Source: an uncultured Pseudomonadota bacterium (GTDB lineage Bacteria > Pseudomonadota > Gammaproteobacteria > Burkholderiales > Eutrophovitaceae). Taken from it: a stretch of DNA of 47,371 nt. The stretch is taken from NCBI GenBank assembly GCA_937983055.1, contig CALJLA010000184.1:1-47371 (forward strand). Reading direction: 5' to 3'. A program made the translations under genes and the position numbers. The stretch's first letter is position 1. Each line of letters opens with the position of its first letter. The notes beneath the pieces were generated by a model. It saw nothing but the letters and a program-made list of their open reading frames with translations, was not told the DNA's origin and did no database searches. Positions 26,609-35,749 of the stretch are shown in pieces.

Positions 26609-28717
26609 TCAGCGCACCGTCAGCTTCTCGGTCACGATTCGCGGAGTCACAAAAATCAGCAGTTCACGCTTGTCGTTACGCTTCAGATTCTGCCGGAACA
26701 GCCGCCCCAGAACCGGCAAATCGCCGAGCACCGGGACCTTGGTGGTGGTGTCCTGCTCTTCCTGCTCGTAAATGCCACCCAGACCCACGGTCCCGCCGTT
26801 TTCGACCAGCACCTCAGTGACGACTTGCTTGGTGTCGATCGACGGTCCCGCCGTGGTCGTCTGGCCGACGCTGTCCTTGTGCACATCCAGCTTCATGATG
26901 ATGTTGTCGTCAGGCGTAATCTGCGGCTTAACCTTGAGGCTGAGGGTTGCCTTCCTGAAGGACACGCTGGTGGCGCCGCTGCTGGTCGCCTGCTGATACG
27001 GAATTTCCGTTCCCTGCTCGATCGTGGCCTCGACGTTATCCGCGGTGATTACCCGGGGGCTCGACACAATCTTGCCCTTGCCGTCGGCCTGCAGTGCAGA
27101 TATCTCGAGGTTGAGGAACTTCGTCATCGCGTCGTTCATGAGGATGAGCGAGAACTGTCCGGGGTTGACGCCGCCAATTCCCGGCACCCGTCCGTCGAAC
27201 GAGAGCGAATCATTGATGAAAGAAGGGTTCGCCGAAGATTGGCCGGTGTGGAAGCCGGTGTCTATCAGTCCGCCGCCAATCACCCCGCGATGGGTGCCAC
27301 CGGGGATTTGCGCGCCACGCCCCGTGCCGTCGTGATAGCCAAAGCGAACGCCCAGATTTCGGCTAAAGGTATCGGTAGCCTCGACAATTCTCGCCTCGAT
27401 CAACACTTGCCTGACCGGAATGTCGATCTTCTTGAGCAGCGCCCGCACATCCACCAGCTTATCCGCGATGTCCTGAACGAAAAGATGATTGGTGCGCGCG
27501 TCGACGATAGCACTGCCGCGCTTGGACAGGATCCGCTGGTCACCGCTGGCACTGATGATTTTCTGCACGTCTTCGGCGCGCTGGTAATTCAGCTGGAAAC
27601 TCTCGGTCTGCATCGGCTCGAGGTCCGCGATCTGCTGCTGGGCCTCCAGCGCGAGTTTTTCCTTGGTTGCGAGTTCATCGCGCGGGGCGATCCAGATGAC
27701 GTTGCCGGTCTTGCGCATGTCCAGACCCTTGGCCTGGAGAATGATGTCCAGTGCCTGGTCCCAGGGAACGTCCTTCAGGCGCAGGGTCAGGTTGCCGCTC
27801 ACGGTGTCGCTGGTGATGATGTTCAGTCCGGTAAAGTCCGCGAGCACCTGCAGCACCGAGCGCACTTCGATGTTCTGGAAGTTGAGCGACAGCTTTTCGC
27901 CGCTGTATTGGCCCTTGCCGCCGGCAGCCTGAGCCGCCTGCTCGACAACGGGCTTGATTTCCACGATGAAGCGATTGTCGGCTTGGTACGCCGACTGTTC
28001 CCACCGACCCTTCGGCATGATGGTCAGGCGGGCGTTGCCAGTGAAAGCCTGCAGGTCGAAGAAGTCGACCGGCGTGCCAAAGTCCGTGACGTCGTAACGG
28101 CGTTCCAGCGCAGGCGGCACTGCGGTTTCCAGGAAATCCACGACGATGTTCTTGCCCTGTTTGCGCAGATCTATTCCGGTGGAACTGTCCGCCAGCTCAA
28201 TGATGACCTGGGCCTCGCCATTACGGCCGCGCCGGAAATCCACATCACGAACGCTGTGCGCCGCCGGGCCTTTCTGTGCCTCGGCAAAATGAACGGGCTC
28301 CTCGGCCGCTGTGCCGGCCGCCGCCTGCAAGGTGAGAAGGACGGTGTTGCCCTCCACCCGGGTATCGAAGCCCACCATTTTGGCGAGGTTGAAGACGACG
28401 CGGGTCCGCGAGCCGGATTGCCCGATGCGGATGGTGCGCAGATCGCCCTGGTTTACCTCCTGCGTGCTGCGTCCGAGGCTGTTTCCGGTACCGGGGAAAT
28501 CCAGCGCGACGCGCGGCGGATTGGCCAGGGAGAAACTCACCGGTGGCACCGAAGGAGGATTCTTCAGCTGCAGCCTGACGACGAGCTTGCCCTGCTCCGT
28601 GGCCACGTTCAGGGAATCGATGCTGTTGCCAAGTTCGCCATTCTGCGCCCACGCCGCCTGTGACAGCAGAGCCAGGCAGACCAGAACACGATTGATCACC
28701 AAGAATGCGCGCGCCAT
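26609..28717 (-). CDS. pilQ: Type IV pilus secretin PilQ
   Basis: PilQ forms the outer-membrane pore for the type IV pilus. The start at 28717 has GGGAG upstream and a signal peptide ending LLSQAAWA (24 residues). Two AMIN peptidoglycan-binding domains follow (about 30-140 and 160-260), then the secretin N0 domain (SLNFQNIEVRSVLQVLADF), an N1 domain, and the C-terminal secretin barrel (about 460-700) with VPVLGDLPVLGRLF and the closing ELLIFVTPRIV. At 702 residues it is full length. It is last in the pil operon and is followed by a strong terminator. Confidence 0.96.
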   Translation of the reverse strand: MARAFLVINRVLVCLALLSQAAWAQNGELGNSIDSLNVATEQGKLVVRLQLKNPPSVPPVSFSLANPPRVALDFPGTGNSLGRSTQEVNQGDLRTIRIGQSGSRTRVVFNLAKMVGFDTRVEGNTVLLTLQAAAGTAAEEPVHFAEAQKGPAAHSVRDVDFRRGRNGEAQVIIELADSSTGIDLRKQGKNIVVDFLETAVPPALERRYDVTDFGTPVDFFDLQAFTGNARLTIMPKGRWEQSAYQADNRFIVEIKPVVEQAAQAAGGKGQYSGEKLSLNFQNIEVRSVLQVLADFTGLNIITSDTVSGNLTLRLKDVPWDQALDIILQAKGLDMRKTGNVIWIAPRDELATKEKLALEAQQQIADLEPMQTESFQLNYQRAEDVQKIISASGDQRILSKRGSAIVDARTNHLFVQDIADKLVDVRALLKKIDIPVRQVLIEARIVEATDTFSRNLGVRFGYHDGTGRGAQIPGGTHRGVIGGGLIDTGFHTGQSSANPSFINDSLSFDGRVPGIGGVNPGQFSLILMNDAMTKFLNLEISALQADGKGKIVSSPRVITADNVEATIEQGTEIPYQQATSSGATSVSFRKATLSLKVKPQITPDDNIIMKLDVHKDSVGQTTTAGPSIDTKQVVTEVLVENGGTVGLGGIYEQEEQDTTTKVPVLGDLPVLGRLFRQNLKRNDKRELLIFVTPRIVTEKLTVR

Positions 28718-28728
28718 GATGTTGCTCC

Positions 28729-29244
28729 CTATTGTTCCAGCAGCTGCAGGCTGGCTGTTCTTTCGCTCCAACCCCCGCTGGCCGGGTCCTGGATGACCTC
28801 CCTCAGGCTGACGGCTTCTTCGCTGATTGCGGTCACAATTCCGAAATTCTGGCCCATGTAGTTACCCACCCGGATTCGATACAAGTTGCCGTCTGGGGTC
28901 TTGATGAGCGCGTGTCTGACCCGCCTCTGCTCCAGAGTGCCGACCATTTTGAGGCTTTCAAGCGGGAAAGCCTCAAGCGCTTCCTTCCGGCGATTGATGT
29001 CGGGGGCCGGCCCGGCCGCCACCAATTTGGCATCGCCGAGCTGGCGTGGCTTGAACGGGTCTGCCAGATCGAAAGCGTTGTAGGCAAACGGCTCGAACTG
29101 CTTGAGTTCGGGCAGGGGCTCGACCCTTCCGCGAAGTCCCTGCTTCGATTCTTCGACAAACCGGTTAAGGTCCTCAAACTCCCCGGAGCTGCACCCGGAA
29201 ACGAGCAGCGCAGCAGAACAGATGGCAAGCGCTGTGCGGTTCAC
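28729..29244 (-). CDS. pilP: Type IV pilus lipoprotein PilP
   Basis: PilP links the inner-membrane PilNO complex to PilQ. The 171-residue protein has a lipoprotein signal (lipobox LVSGC, lipidated Cys at 18), a flexible region with the conserved FDLADPFKPRQ, and a C-terminal beta domain (GTLEQRRVRHALIKTPDGN to REVIQD). The start is GTG, overlapping the pilO stop as GTGA. It lies 11 nt before pilQ. Confidence 0.95.
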   Translation of the reverse strand: MNRTALAICSAALLVSGCSSGEFEDLNRFVEESKQGLRGRVEPLPELKQFEPFAYNAFDLADPFKPRQLGDAKLVAAGPAPDINRRKEALEAFPLESLKMVGTLEQRRVRHALIKTPDGNLYRIRVGNYMGQNFGIVTAISEEAVSLREVIQDPASGGWSERTASLQLLEQ

Positions 29245-29882
29245 CGCTTGCGTCCTCTCTGTTGCTGGGTGGTCCTCGCCGCTTTGCGTTGCGCCGCGAT
29301 CTCCGCATCGTCCAGATAGCGGTACGTCCTCGCCGTTGCGTCCATCGTCAGCTCGCCTTCCTTGTTCGCGGTCAGCGAAATGTCGTTGAGAGTGACGATC
29401 CTCGGCAACTGGGACACGTCACTGGCGAAAGCCCCCATGTCGTGGTAATTGCCGGTCAACTTGATGGTGATCGGGAGCTCCGCATAGAACTCCGACGTTT
29501 TCTCCTGAAGTGCCGGCTTGAACAACAGGAACTGAAGCCCTCGCCCAAGTCCCGCCTGATTGATGTCTGTAAGCAGCGCTTCCATCTCGGACTTGTTCGG
29601 GAGCTGCTTGAGCATTTCACCGAATTCCTGCTCGATTGTCGCAAGCTGCTGGCGGTAGGCGTCGAGGTTCACCGCCTGTTTCTGCTTGTCGAGGAAGGTG
29701 GTGCGCAACTGCTGTTCCTTCTGTCTCGCAGCATCGAGTTGCTGAATCTGATTGCGCCAGTCAAACCAGTAACCCGCGCCAATCAGGCCGACCAGCAGCA
29801 GCAGCAGCGCAACCAGCTTCGCACCGATCGGCCAGGTGCCGATTTCCTTCGGATTTAGATTACGAATGTCGTCGAGCGTCAT
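29241..29882 (-). CDS. pilO: Type IV pilus inner-membrane protein PilO
   Basis: PilO pairs with PilN to form the inner-membrane alignment complex. The 213-residue protein has a short cytoplasmic N-terminus containing LNPKEIGTWP, one transmembrane helix (about 22-43), a coiled coil (about 50-95) and a ferredoxin-like periplasmic domain with the family's KLTGNYHDMGAFASDVSQL segment. The Gln/Arg-rich tail is unusual only in composition. The stop overlaps the GTG of pilP and pilN ends 4 nt upstream. Confidence 0.95.
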   Translation of the reverse strand: MTLDDIRNLNPKEIGTWPIGAKLVALLLLLVGLIGAGYWFDWRNQIQQLDAARQKEQQLRTTFLDKQKQAVNLDAYRQQLATIEQEFGEMLKQLPNKSEMEALLTDINQAGLGRGLQFLLFKPALQEKTSEFYAELPITIKLTGNYHDMGAFASDVSQLPRIVTLNDISLTANKEGELTMDATARTYRYLDDAEIAAQRKAARTTQQQRGRKR

Positions 29883-29886
29883 GGGC

Positions 29887-30477
29887 CTACGTCCTTGGCG
29901 CCGCCGCGCGCTGCGGGGTGGGCGGCGCCTCTTCCTTGGGCCGCGTAATGTTGACGTTCATGTTGAACTCGTTGAGCGTGCTATCGCCCACTTTCGCCGC
30001 CTTGATCTCGATAAGCTGCGGTGCTTCAAGCCATGGCGACGCCTCGAAATTCCTCATGAGCGTCGACACGCGCGCATTGGAAGTGGCGTAGCCGATCACG
30101 CTGACCCGTTCCCCGGTCTGCTTGACCGTCTTGAGGTACACACCCTCCGGCAGCTGTCGAACAAGCTGATCAAGCAGGCGGACGCTCTCGGTGCGATTGG
30201 TCTGCAGGGTCTCGACTACGCGCTTGCGCGCAAGCAGCGCCTGCGTCTGCTCTTTCAACCGCTTGATTTCGTCAATCTGCTTGTCGAGCTCGGCGATCCT
30301 AGTCTCCAGGAAGCGATTTCGGTTGTTCTGGTTGTCGATTCGCTGGTCAAAAAAACTGTGCCCCACGAACCAGACCAGGCCGGCGATCAGCGCGGTAAGC
30401 CCCGCGAGAACTGCGAACTGCTGCTGCAGCGCCGTGCGGCGCGCCTGACGATGGGGTAGTAGGTTAATTGGGATCAT
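29887..30477 (-). CDS. pilN: Type IV pilus inner-membrane protein PilN
   Basis: The 196-residue protein opens with the conserved INLLPHRQARR peptide that binds the cytoplasmic groove of PilM. A transmembrane helix (about 21-42), a coiled coil (about 45-90) and a periplasmic domain follow. The C-terminus is Pro/Ala-rich. Its ATG overlaps the pilM stop (ATGA), so the two are translationally coupled, in keeping with their direct contact. Confidence 0.95.
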   Translation of the reverse strand: MIPINLLPHRQARRTALQQQFAVLAGLTALIAGLVWFVGHSFFDQRIDNQNNRNRFLETRIAELDKQIDEIKRLKEQTQALLARKRVVETLQTNRTESVRLLDQLVRQLPEGVYLKTVKQTGERVSVIGYATSNARVSTLMRNFEASPWLEAPQLIEIKAAKVGDSTLNEFNMNVNITRPKEEAPPTPQRAAAPRT

Positions 30478-31580
30478 TCATCGAACCTCCGCAATGCGAG
30501 GCCGCAGGCGACCAGCAGTGCCGGTGCGTCCGCGGCGAGCTGATCCTTTCTGATCTTCGGTCCAAGATCCATCGCCGAGAAGGGATTGGCCACCCGCGTA
30601 TCCACCTGGGTGCGCTCCGCGACCACCTCCTCCAGGCCGGGGATGCTGGCAGTACCCCCGGACAGCAGCAGGTAATTGACTTGGTTGAACTGGGTCGATG
30701 TGAAGAAAAATTGCAGCGCACGCACGATTTCCAGCCCCAGCGTATCCATATATGGCGCAAGGACCTCGCCCTCGTACGAATCGGGCAGACCGCCGTTGCG
30801 CTTGGCAGCCTCGGCTTCCTCGGCGGAGAGGCTATAGTGGCGCATGATCTCCTGCGTAAGCTGATTGCCTCCGAATGGCTGCTCGCGCATGTACACCGAC
30901 TGGTTATTGCGCAGCACGTTGATGTTCATCATCGACGCACCAATGTCAACCAGGGCGATCGTCTGATCCTGGCCACGCTCCGGTAGCTGCGCCGAGATCA
31001 ACTCGACCGCGTTCTGGGCGGCAAACGAGTCGATATCCATTACGGTGGCCTTCAGTCCCACCGACTCGGCCACGGCCACCCGATCCTCGACCTTCTCCTT
31101 GCGCGAGGCGGCAATGAGTACCTCGACTTCCTCGACGCTGTTCGGCGCAGGTCCCAGCGTCTGGAAATCGAGGTTCACTTCCTCCAGCGCGAACGGGATG
31201 TACTGATTGGCCTCGGCCTCGACTTGGGCCTCGAGTTCGTCATCCGTTTGCCCGGCCGGGACAACGATCTTCTTGGTGATGACCGCCGCGGAGGGCAGCG
31301 CCAGCGCAAGGTTCTTGATTCGGGTACCCATGCGCTTCCAGCCGCGCCGGACCGCATCGCCAACCTGCTCGAGGTTCTCGATGTTGCCGTCGACCACGGC
31401 GTCCTTAACGAGCGGCTCGATCGTGTACCGCTCGAGCCGATAGGCGCCCCTGCCGCCTTGGGACAACTCGACCATCTTCACCGACGAGGAACTGATGTCC
31501 ACGCCGATAAGCGGCGGGGACTTCGGTTTCATCAGGCCCGTGAGGAAGTCCGCGTTGAACTCAAATTTTCCTTTGAGCAT
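30474..31580 (-). CDS. pilM: Type IV pilus assembly ATPase-fold protein PilM
   Basis: PilM is an actin-like (FtsA-fold) cytoplasmic protein that binds the PilN tail. The 368-residue protein has LIGVDISSSSVKMVEL (phosphate 1), ALVDIGASMMNINV (phosphate 2) and LLLSGGTASIPGLEEVV (adenosine motif). It is first in pilMNOPQ, with a promoter at 31612-31640, and is divergent from mrcA. This divergent pilM/PBP1a arrangement is common in proteobacteria. Confidence 0.96.
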   Translation of the reverse strand: MLKGKFEFNADFLTGLMKPKSPPLIGVDISSSSVKMVELSQGGRGAYRLERYTIEPLVKDAVVDGNIENLEQVGDAVRRGWKRMGTRIKNLALALPSAAVITKKIVVPAGQTDDELEAQVEAEANQYIPFALEEVNLDFQTLGPAPNSVEEVEVLIAASRKEKVEDRVAVAESVGLKATVMDIDSFAAQNAVELISAQLPERGQDQTIALVDIGASMMNINVLRNNQSVYMREQPFGGNQLTQEIMRHYSLSAEEAEAAKRNGGLPDSYEGEVLAPYMDTLGLEIVRALQFFFTSTQFNQVNYLLLSGGTASIPGLEEVVAERTQVDTRVANPFSAMDLGPKIRKDQLAADAPALLVACGLALRRFDE

Positions 31581-31611
31581 AGGCCGGTTAGGCGCAATAT
31601 GAACAAACTAC

Positions 31612-31640
31612 ATTAAATGCTAGCAACAAGGTTATTGCAA
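31612..31640 (-). promoter_or_regulatory. Sigma-70 promoter of pilMNOPQ
   Basis: On the minus strand TTGCAA (640-635), a 17-nt spacer and TTTAAT (617-612) lie 32 nt before the pilM ATG. Both boxes differ from consensus at few positions and the spacing is ideal. Confidence 0.6.
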
Positions 31641-31688
31641 GTAAAGCAAATTTTCTGCCGGCAAGCCCCTCGAGAAGTCGACCCCTTA

Positions 31689-31694
31689 TATAAT
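31689..31694 (+). promoter_or_regulatory. Candidate -10 box for mrcA
   Basis: A perfect TATAAT lies 45 nt before the mrcA ATG. The -35 region at 16-18 nt spacing is GC-rich and weak. Together with the pilM promoter it fills the 158-bp divergent region; I see no other element there. Confidence 0.5.
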
Positions 31695-31738
31695 GCGTCC
31701 GCTATAGAAATCAGTCCCACGGGCGCACCTTTCCGCTG

Positions 31739-34063
31739 ATGACTTCCCGCTGGTGGTTTTACCCCTTGATCGCCGGGGCCGCCTTGGCATTGGCCGGCCT
31801 GCTGCTGCTCGGTTACGCGGCTGCCGTGGCCTATCCGCGGTTGCCGTCCGTTCAGGCCCTCGCGTCCTATCAGCCCAAGATCCCGCTGCAGATCTACAGC
31901 GTCGAAGGCGATCTGATCGGTGAATTCGGCGAAGAGCGCCGCTCATTCGTAAAGATCGAGAATACGCCGAGCCAGCTCAAGGAGGCGATCATTGCTGCTG
32001 AAGACGAGCGCTTTTACGAGCACAAGGGCGTGGATTACGTGGGGGTGGCGCGGGCAGCACTCGCCAATTTCGCCTCGGCGAGCCTGCGGCAGGGTGCCAG
32101 CACGATCACCCAGCAGGTCGCACGCAACTTTTTCCTAACCAGTGAAAAGACCCTCACACGGAAGTTCAACGAAGCACTGCTGGCCTTCAAGATAGAAAAG
32201 AATCTGTCCAAAGACCAGATCCTCGAGATCTACATCAACCAGATCTACCTCGGACAGCGCGCCTACGGATTCGGCGCCGCGGCCCAAGCTTATTTTGGTA
32301 AGCCGCTGGGTGAGTTGTCTCTTGGCGAAATCGCGATGCTGGCAGGCCTGCCGAAAGCCCCGTCGCGCTACAACCCGGTCGCCAATATGAACCGCGCAAA
32401 ACAGCGTCAGGGCTACGTGTTGCGGCGCATGCTCGAACTGGGCTACATCGATGCAGAGGCCTTCAAACAGGCTGAAGAGCAGCCGATCGTCATTACCGGT
32501 CAGGCCACCCAGTACGCGGCCAAAGCCGACCACTTCGCCGAAACTGTCCGGCAGGCAATCTACGACGCCTACAAGGAAGAAGCGTACAGCCGCGGGTTCA
32601 AGGTGCGCACGACCCTGTCCACGCGCCATCAGAATGCCGCCTATGCGGCGCTGCGCCAGGGCATGCTCGAATACGAGCGCAGGCAAGGATACCGGGGGGC
32701 GGAAGGATATTTCGATCTGCCCAAGGACGTGACCGAGGAGCAGCTCGAGGATGCGTTGCAGGAGGAATCCGAAAGCGACGACATCTTCCCGGCGATTGTG
32801 CTGGAGGAGTCGTCGAAGTCGGTAACGGCTTACCGCAAGGGCGGCGAGACGGTGACCGTGGTCGGAGAAGGGCTCAAGTTCGCTTCCCGAATGATCGGAT
32901 CCCGCGCGCCGGCAAAGACGCGCATCAAGCGCGGCGCCCTGATCCGAGTGCAAAAGGACCCGAAGATCGGATGGCAGATCGTTCAGATACCGATCGTCGA
33001 GGGCGCTTTCGTGTCGATGGACGCGGATACCGGAGCGATTCGTGCCATGGTGGGCGGTTTCGATTTCTCGCGGAACAAGTTCAACCACGTGACGCAGGCG
33101 CGCCGCCAGCCGGGCTCCAGCTTCAAGCCATTCATTTATTCGGCGGCGCTTGAGCGCGGATTCACGCCGGCGACGATCATCAACGACGCGCCGATCACGA
33201 TCGACGCCAGCGAAACCGGCTCCGTACCGTGGGAGCCGAAGAACTACGACGGCGAGTTCGAAGGCCCGATACGGATGCGGACTGCGCTGACGAAGTCCAA
33301 GAATCTGGTCTCCATTCGCATTCTTCAGGCCATTACCCCGCAGTTTGCGCAGGACTATATCGCCCGCTTCGGATTCGACCCGCGACAGCATCCGCCCTAT
33401 CTGACGATGGCACTGGGTGCCGGTTCGGTCACGCCGCTTGAGCTCGCGATGGGGTATGCGGCGTTTGCCAACGGCGGCTACCGCGTCATCCCCTACTTCA
33501 TCGACCGGATCGAAGACGCGCAAGGCAACGTGCTCGGCAAAGCCACCCCGATTCGGGCGGGCGAGGACGCACAAAGGGTGATTGACCCGCGCAACGCATT
33601 CGTCATGTTCAACATGATGCAGGACGTCATCCGCGGCGGCACCGGGGCGCGCGCGATGGCGCTGGGACGGGTGGATCTCGCGGGCAAGACCGGCACAACC
33701 AATGATCAGATGGATGCCTGGTTTGCCGGCTTCCAGCGCCATCTGGTCGCCGTCGTGTGGATGGGATTCGGCACGCCGAAGTCGCTCGGCGATCGGGAAA
33801 CCGGCTCGGTCGCCTCGCTCCCGATCTGGATGACCTACATGGCGACGGTCCTGAAAGGACAACCGGAAGAGTTGCCGGTGGCGCCCGAAGGGGTTGTGGC
33901 AGTGGCCATCGATCCCAAGACGGGACTGCGAGATCCGCGCGCTCAGAACCAGATGATCGAGTATTTCTTCCACGAGAACGTGCCACCGGAGCAGCAGACG
34001 GAGTTTCTGTTCGGGGCGGAACCCGGAAGGCCTGCAGAAGAGATCAACGACCAGATTTACTGA
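31739..34063 (+). CDS. mrcA: Penicillin-binding protein 1A
   Basis: This bifunctional enzyme polymerises glycan strands and cross-links peptides in the periplasm. The 774-residue protein has one N-terminal transmembrane helix (about 8-32), a GT51 glycosyltransferase domain with catalytic E88 (AAEDERFYEHKG) and QGASTITQQVARN, an OB-like insert (about 300-430), and a transpeptidase domain with S460-S-F-K463, S520-K-N and K650-T-G-T-T. The ATG has no clear ribosome binding site. It is divergent from pilM and is followed 5 bp later by a small gene on the same strand. Confidence 0.96.
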   Translation: MTSRWWFYPLIAGAALALAGLLLLGYAAAVAYPRLPSVQALASYQPKIPLQIYSVEGDLIGEFGEERRSFVKIENTPSQLKEAIIAAEDERFYEHKGVDYVGVARAALANFASASLRQGASTITQQVARNFFLTSEKTLTRKFNEALLAFKIEKNLSKDQILEIYINQIYLGQRAYGFGAAAQAYFGKPLGELSLGEIAMLAGLPKAPSRYNPVANMNRAKQRQGYVLRRMLELGYIDAEAFKQAEEQPIVITGQATQYAAKADHFAETVRQAIYDAYKEEAYSRGFKVRTTLSTRHQNAAYAALRQGMLEYERRQGYRGAEGYFDLPKDVTEEQLEDALQEESESDDIFPAIVLEESSKSVTAYRKGGETVTVVGEGLKFASRMIGSRAPAKTRIKRGALIRVQKDPKIGWQIVQIPIVEGAFVSMDADTGAIRAMVGGFDFSRNKFNHVTQARRQPGSSFKPFIYSAALERGFTPATIINDAPITIDASETGSVPWEPKNYDGEFEGPIRMRTALTKSKNLVSIRILQAITPQFAQDYIARFGFDPRQHPPYLTMALGAGSVTPLELAMGYAAFANGGYRVIPYFIDRIEDAQGNVLGKATPIRAGEDAQRVIDPRNAFVMFNMMQDVIRGGTGARAMALGRVDLAGKTGTTNDQMDAWFAGFQRHLVAVVWMGFGTPKSLGDRETGSVASLPIWMTYMATVLKGQPEELPVAPEGVVAVAIDPKTGLRDPRAQNQMIEYFFHENVPPEQQTEFLFGAEPGRPAEEINDQIY

Positions 34064-34068
34064 CGCAA

Positions 34069-34680
34069 GTGGCACGAGATAACGGGAACAGCCGCCACAT
34101 GCGCGGCCACATCGCCAATCTTGCTGCACGGCTGATGGCGGTGGACGGCATCGATGAGTTTGCCCTAGCGAAGCGAAAGGCGGCCAGACAGGCGGGTGCG
34201 CCCGACACCCGCAGCCTGCCGACCAACGAGGAGGTCGAGCAGGCGTTGCGCGCCTATCAGCAACTCTACATGCCGGACGAGCAGGCGGCGCGACTTCGCC
34301 ATCTGCGCGAAAAGGCATTGGAGATGATGAAGATCCTGCAGCCGTTCAATCCCTTCCTGTCCGGCGCGGTCCTGCGCGGAAGCGCCTCGAAGTACACCGA
34401 GATCGAACTCCACCTGTTTACCGACGCCGCCAAGGAAGTCGAGCTCTTCCTGCTGAACCGGCAGATCGGCTATCGCAGCCGGGACCGCCGGGTCTGGGTC
34501 GGGGACGACTTGCGCAGCGTATCAAGCTACCTGATCAGCACCGCGGAAGCGGATTTCGAGATAACGGTGTTCTCGCGCACCGACATGCGCACGAACCTGC
34601 GAAACACCGCCGACGGCCGGCCGTTTGACCGTGGCAGCCAGGCCGAGGTAGAGACCCTGCTCCTGCGCGGCGACTCCTAG
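34069..34680 (+). CDS. Nucleotidyltransferase-like protein of unknown function
   Basis: A soluble 203-residue protein. It contains a GS motif followed by an acidic segment (LRGSASKYTEIELHLF, G104-S105), which resembles the GS-x-(D/E)-x-(D/E) core of nucleotidyltransferase-fold proteins, although both carboxylates here are Glu. Upstream is a helical region with a conserved-looking LREKALEMMKILQPFNPF. I recall similar uncharacterised proteins next to hemB in betaproteobacteria but cannot give a substrate. The start may be GTG 34069, 5 nt after mrcA, or ATG 34099; neither has a strong ribosome binding site. Its TAG overlaps the hemB stop within CTAG. Confidence 0.8.
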   Translation: MARDNGNSRHMRGHIANLAARLMAVDGIDEFALAKRKAARQAGAPDTRSLPTNEEVEQALRAYQQLYMPDEQAARLRHLREKALEMMKILQPFNPFLSGAVLRGSASKYTEIELHLFTDAAKEVELFLLNRQIGYRSRDRRVWVGDDLRSVSSYLISTAEADFEITVFSRTDMRTNLRNTADGRPFDRGSQAEVETLLLRGDS

Positions 34681-35693
34681 CGGTTTGCTTGCGCCCCGGC
34701 CAACGCCTGCGCGGCATCCAGGGCGAAATAGGTCAGGATCGCGTCGGCGCCGGCACGCTTGAAGCACAGCAGCGATTCAAGCATCACCTGCGCCTCGTCG
34801 AGCCAGCCGTTGCGACACGCGCCCTTGAGCATCGCGTACTCGCCGCTGACCTGGTAGACCATCGTGGGGGCGCCGAACGCGTCTTTGACCCGGCGCACGA
34901 TATCCAGGTAGGGCATACCTGGTTTGACCATCACCATGTCGGCGCCCTCCTCAAGGTCGAGGCCCACCTCCCACAGCGCTTCGTCGCTGTTCGCCGGATC
35001 CAGCTGGTAGGTCTTCTTGTCGCCTTTTCCGAGATTGCCGGCCGAGCCCACCGCGTCGCGAAAAGGCCCGTAGAAGCCGGACGCATACTTCGCCGCGTAG
35101 GCCAGTATCCGCACGCGCTGGTGCCCATGCGCGTCAAGCGCGGCACGGACTGCGCCGATCCTTCCGTCCATCATGTCCGAAGGCGCGACAATGTCGATGC
35201 CCGCTTCCGCCTGACACAACGCCTGCTTGCACAGTACCTCGATCGTCTCGTCATTCAGTACGTAGCCGCTTTCGTCGACAAGGCCGTCCTGGCCATGGCT
35301 GGTGTACGGATCAAGCGCGACGTCGGCGATCAGCCCAAGTGCAGGAAAGCGCTCTTTGACCGCACGCACCACCCGCGGTACCAGGCCATCCGCGTTGAAC
35401 GCCTCCTCGGCCTGGGGCGTCTTGCGACCGGGGTCGATCACTGGAAACAGTGCGAGCGCCGGCACGCCCAGTTCGCAGCAGCGCTCGGCCATACCCAACA
35501 GCCTGTCCGTGGTGACGCGCTCGACCCCGGGCATCGATGCGACCGCTTCACTTCGGTTTCGCCCCTCGATAACGAAAGCCGGATAAATCAAGTCATTAGT
35601 TGTAAGCGTGTGCTCACATACCAAGCGGCGAGAGAACTCGTCGCGCCGGTTCCGGCGCATGCGGCGTTGCGGATAGCGACCCAGAGCGTGCAT
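34677..35693 (-). CDS. hemB: Delta-aminolevulinic acid dehydratase (porphobilinogen synthase)
   Basis: HemB condenses two 5-aminolevulinates into porphobilinogen. The 338-residue protein has both active-site lysines, in AYAAKYASGFYGPF and MVKPGMPYLD. The metal-site segment is DVALDPYTSHGQDG: the three zinc cysteines of the animal and yeast type are replaced by Ala/Asp, which marks the magnesium-dependent class. A basic N-terminus (RRMRRNRRDEFSRRLV) is usual. It is convergent with the nucleotidyltransferase-like gene, sharing CTAG at the stops, and its leader region overlaps a divergent small-RNA candidate. Confidence 0.97.
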   Translation of the reverse strand: MHALGRYPQRRMRRNRRDEFSRRLVCEHTLTTNDLIYPAFVIEGRNRSEAVASMPGVERVTTDRLLGMAERCCELGVPALALFPVIDPGRKTPQAEEAFNADGLVPRVVRAVKERFPALGLIADVALDPYTSHGQDGLVDESGYVLNDETIEVLCKQALCQAEAGIDIVAPSDMMDGRIGAVRAALDAHGHQRVRILAYAAKYASGFYGPFRDAVGSAGNLGKGDKKTYQLDPANSDEALWEVGLDLEEGADMVMVKPGMPYLDIVRRVKDAFGAPTMVYQVSGEYAMLKGACRNGWLDEAQVMLESLLCFKRAGADAILTYFALDAAQALAGAQANR

Positions 35694-35749
35694 TCGAGAC
35701 CCTGACAGGACGATTGAAGTTGGAGGACCGGGAGCACCACCGACCCGCC

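Noticed and set aside
26411..28663. 750-codon open frame antisense to pilQ
   Set aside because: Shadow of the secretin gene; no ribosome binding site and no known domain.
32135..34318. 727-codon open frame antisense to mrcA
   Set aside because: Low-complexity Arg/His-rich translation with no motifs; PBP1a catalytic motifs confirm the other strand.
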